DNA of 5,961 nt from an uncultured Tabrizicola sp. GTDB lineage: Bacteria; Pseudomonadota; Alphaproteobacteria; Rhodobacterales; Rhodobacteraceae. Shown here piece after piece: positions 4,903 to 5,961 of the stretch. The notes beneath the pieces were generated by a model. The model was not told where the DNA came from and ran no database searches. It was given only the letters and a program-made list of their open reading frames with translations. The stretch lies in contig CALLZQ010000279.1 in NCBI GenBank assembly GCA_937858255.1, positions 1-5,961 of the forward strand, written 5' to 3'. The position numbers and the translations under genes are program-made. Numbering within the stretch: the first letter of the stretch is position 1; each line of letters opens with the position of its first letter.

Positions 4903-5961
4903 CTAGACCTCGTCGGCCAGCGACAAGAGCCTGTCCAGATCGGCATGGGCCGCCAGATGGTCTGCCAGCGCATCAAGCGTTGCCTCGACCATGGCCTCAT
5001 AGGCTGGCCCCTCGGCCCGGTGCCCCAGCCGCGCCAATTCGGCCCGGCGAAAGCCATCGGCGGCAAAGACCCCATGCAGATAGCTGCCGCGCACCCGCCC
5101 GTCGGCGGAGACAGCGCCCTCGGGGGCCTCGCCGATGACAAAGGCCGGGCGGACGCAGTCGGGGCCGGCGCTCTGGCCAAGGTGTATCTCATAGCCTGAC
5201 ACAGGCTGCCCGGTTTCGGCACAATGCCCATGGGTCAGCCGCAGGGTCTTGTCGCCCTGCAAGACGGTATGGATGTCGAGCAGGCCCAGCCCGGGCACCT
5301 CTCCGGGCGGCCCCTCGATCCCATGGGGGTCGGCAATGGTCCGGCCCAGCATCTGATAGCCGCCGCACAGGCCCCAGACATGCCCGCCACGGCGCAGATG
5401 CGCGGCCAGGTCAATATCCCAGCCTTGGGCGCGCAAGACCGCCAGATCGGCGATTGTCGCCTTGGACCCGGGCAGGATCACCAGCGCCGCGTCGCCGGGT
5501 AGCGGCTGGCCCTGCGGGATGATCTCGACGCGCAGCCCCGGCTCGGCCCGCAGCGGATCGAGGTCGTCGAAATTGGCGATGCGCGGCAGATGCGGCACGG
5601 CGATCCGCAAGGGGCCCGCGCCGCTGGAGCCTAGGCCCACCGCATCCTCGGCAGGCAGGCGCGCGGCGGCGGGGAACCATGGCAGAAGCCCCAAAGCAGA
5701 CCAGCCGGTGCGGCGGGCAATCTCTTTCATCCCGGCGGGGAACAGGGCCGGATCGCCGCGGGACTTGTTGACCCGAAAGCCGCCGGTCATTGCGCGGTCT
5801 TCCGCCGCAATGACGCAATGCGTGCCGACGATCTGGGCGATGACACCGCCCCGGTCGATATCGCCGACCAGCACCACCGGCACCCCGGCGGCGAGGGCAA
5901 AGCCCATATTGGCGATGTCGCCGGCGCGCAGATTGGTCTCTGCCGGGCTGCCGGCGCCCTC
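4903..5961 (-). CDS. cobQ: Cobyric acid synthase, 5' end cut by window edge
   Basis: The frame is open to the window edge and shows 352 C-terminal residues of a family of about 480; the N-terminal ATP-binding loop is missing. CobQ amidates four side-chain carboxylates of adenosylcobyrinic acid a,c-diamide using glutamine and ATP, in cobalamin synthesis. The visible start, [20 protein letters not shown], is the family's highly conserved core, followed by [19 protein letters not shown]. The glutaminase domain has the nucleophile Cys in [10 protein letters not shown] (codon 5365-5367), the conserved SGYEIHLGQ, and the catalytic His in GSYLHGVF (codon 5074-5076). All expected catalytic residues of the visible part are present. 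One oddity is [11 protein letters not shown] where VNKFRGDP is usual. An internal Met at 5907 is not the start, because conserved sequence continues beyond it. The stop (TAG, complement of 4903-4905) is 3 bp from the popZ stop, tail to tail. The promoter, and any cobalamin riboswitch, would be outside the window. Confidence 0.97.
   Translation of the reverse strand, partial: EGAGSPAETNLRAGDIANMGFALAAGVPVVLVGDIDRGGVIAQIVGTHCVIAAEDRAMTGGFRVNKSRGDPALFPAGMKEIARRTGWSALGLLPWFPAAARLPAEDAVGLGSSGAGPLRIAVPHLPRIANFDDLDPLRAEPGLRVEIIPQGQPLPGDAALVILPGSKATIADLAVLRAQGWDIDLAAHLRRGGHVWGLCGGYQMLGRTIADPHGIEGPPGEVPGLGLLDIHTVLQGDKTLRLTHGHCAETGQPVSGYEIHLGQSAGPDCVRPAFVIGEAPEGAVSADGRVRGSYLHGVFAADGFRRAELARLGHRAEGPAYEAMVEATLDALADHLAAHADLDRLLSLADEV

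Noticed and set aside
4068..5231. 387-codon open frame on the minus strand opposite popZ and running into cobQ
   Set aside because: It is Ser/Ala/Arg-rich with no recognisable fold and overlaps two supported genes in other frames.
1..5961. Mobile element, CRISPR array, tRNA/rRNA or defence system
   Set aside because: No regularly spaced repeats, terminal inverted repeats, transposase or integrase motifs, or tRNA-like cloverleaf were seen. The gene content is ordinary chromosomal housekeeping and envelope functions.

Overview
The window is high-GC DNA from an alphaproteobacterium, most likely a member of Rhodobacterales (Rhodobacter/Paracoccus-like). This rests on codon use, on a TspO very like the Rhodobacter protein, and on a pcm-like / tolC / popZ (DUF2497) gene order that, from general knowledge, is a recurrent alphaproteobacterial neighbourhood. 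No transposase, integrase, tRNA, rRNA or CRISPR array was seen, and the region looks chromosomal.

Layout, left to right. Positions 1-122 hold the last 39 codons of a plus-strand gene whose tail resembles type 1 isopentenyl-diphosphate isomerase (tentative). After a structured leader comes tspO (280-747), a five-helix tryptophan-rich membrane sensor. Idi and TspO both sit in or near carotenoid/photosynthesis clusters in Rhodobacter, so this end may be the edge of such a cluster or a remnant of one. Positions 748-943 are non-coding and hairpin-rich. A small secreted protein of unknown function with four cysteines follows (944-1627).

The second block starts with a divergent protein-L-isoaspartate O-methyltransferase-like gene (1755-2420). 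Next is tolC, an outer-membrane efflux/secretion channel with a clear signal peptide and a strong Shine-Dalgarno (2505-3869). A probable terminator and a candidate promoter separate tolC from a PopZ-like polar scaffold gene (4048-4899). That protein has the two conserved PopZ terminal helical segments around a long acidic, probably disordered linker containing internal repeats.

The right end is the minus-strand gene for cobyric acid synthase (cobQ, adenosylcobalamin synthesis). It converges on popZ with only 3 bp between stop codons and is cut at its 5' end by the window edge. All genes except cobQ read rightwards.

I found no clear new multi-gene system. The points most worth a second look are the methyltransferase lacking the usual PIMT substrate-loop motif, the repeats in the PopZ linker, the orphan secreted protein, alternative RNA structures before tspO, and a 21-bp-phased direct repeat before the popZ promoter.
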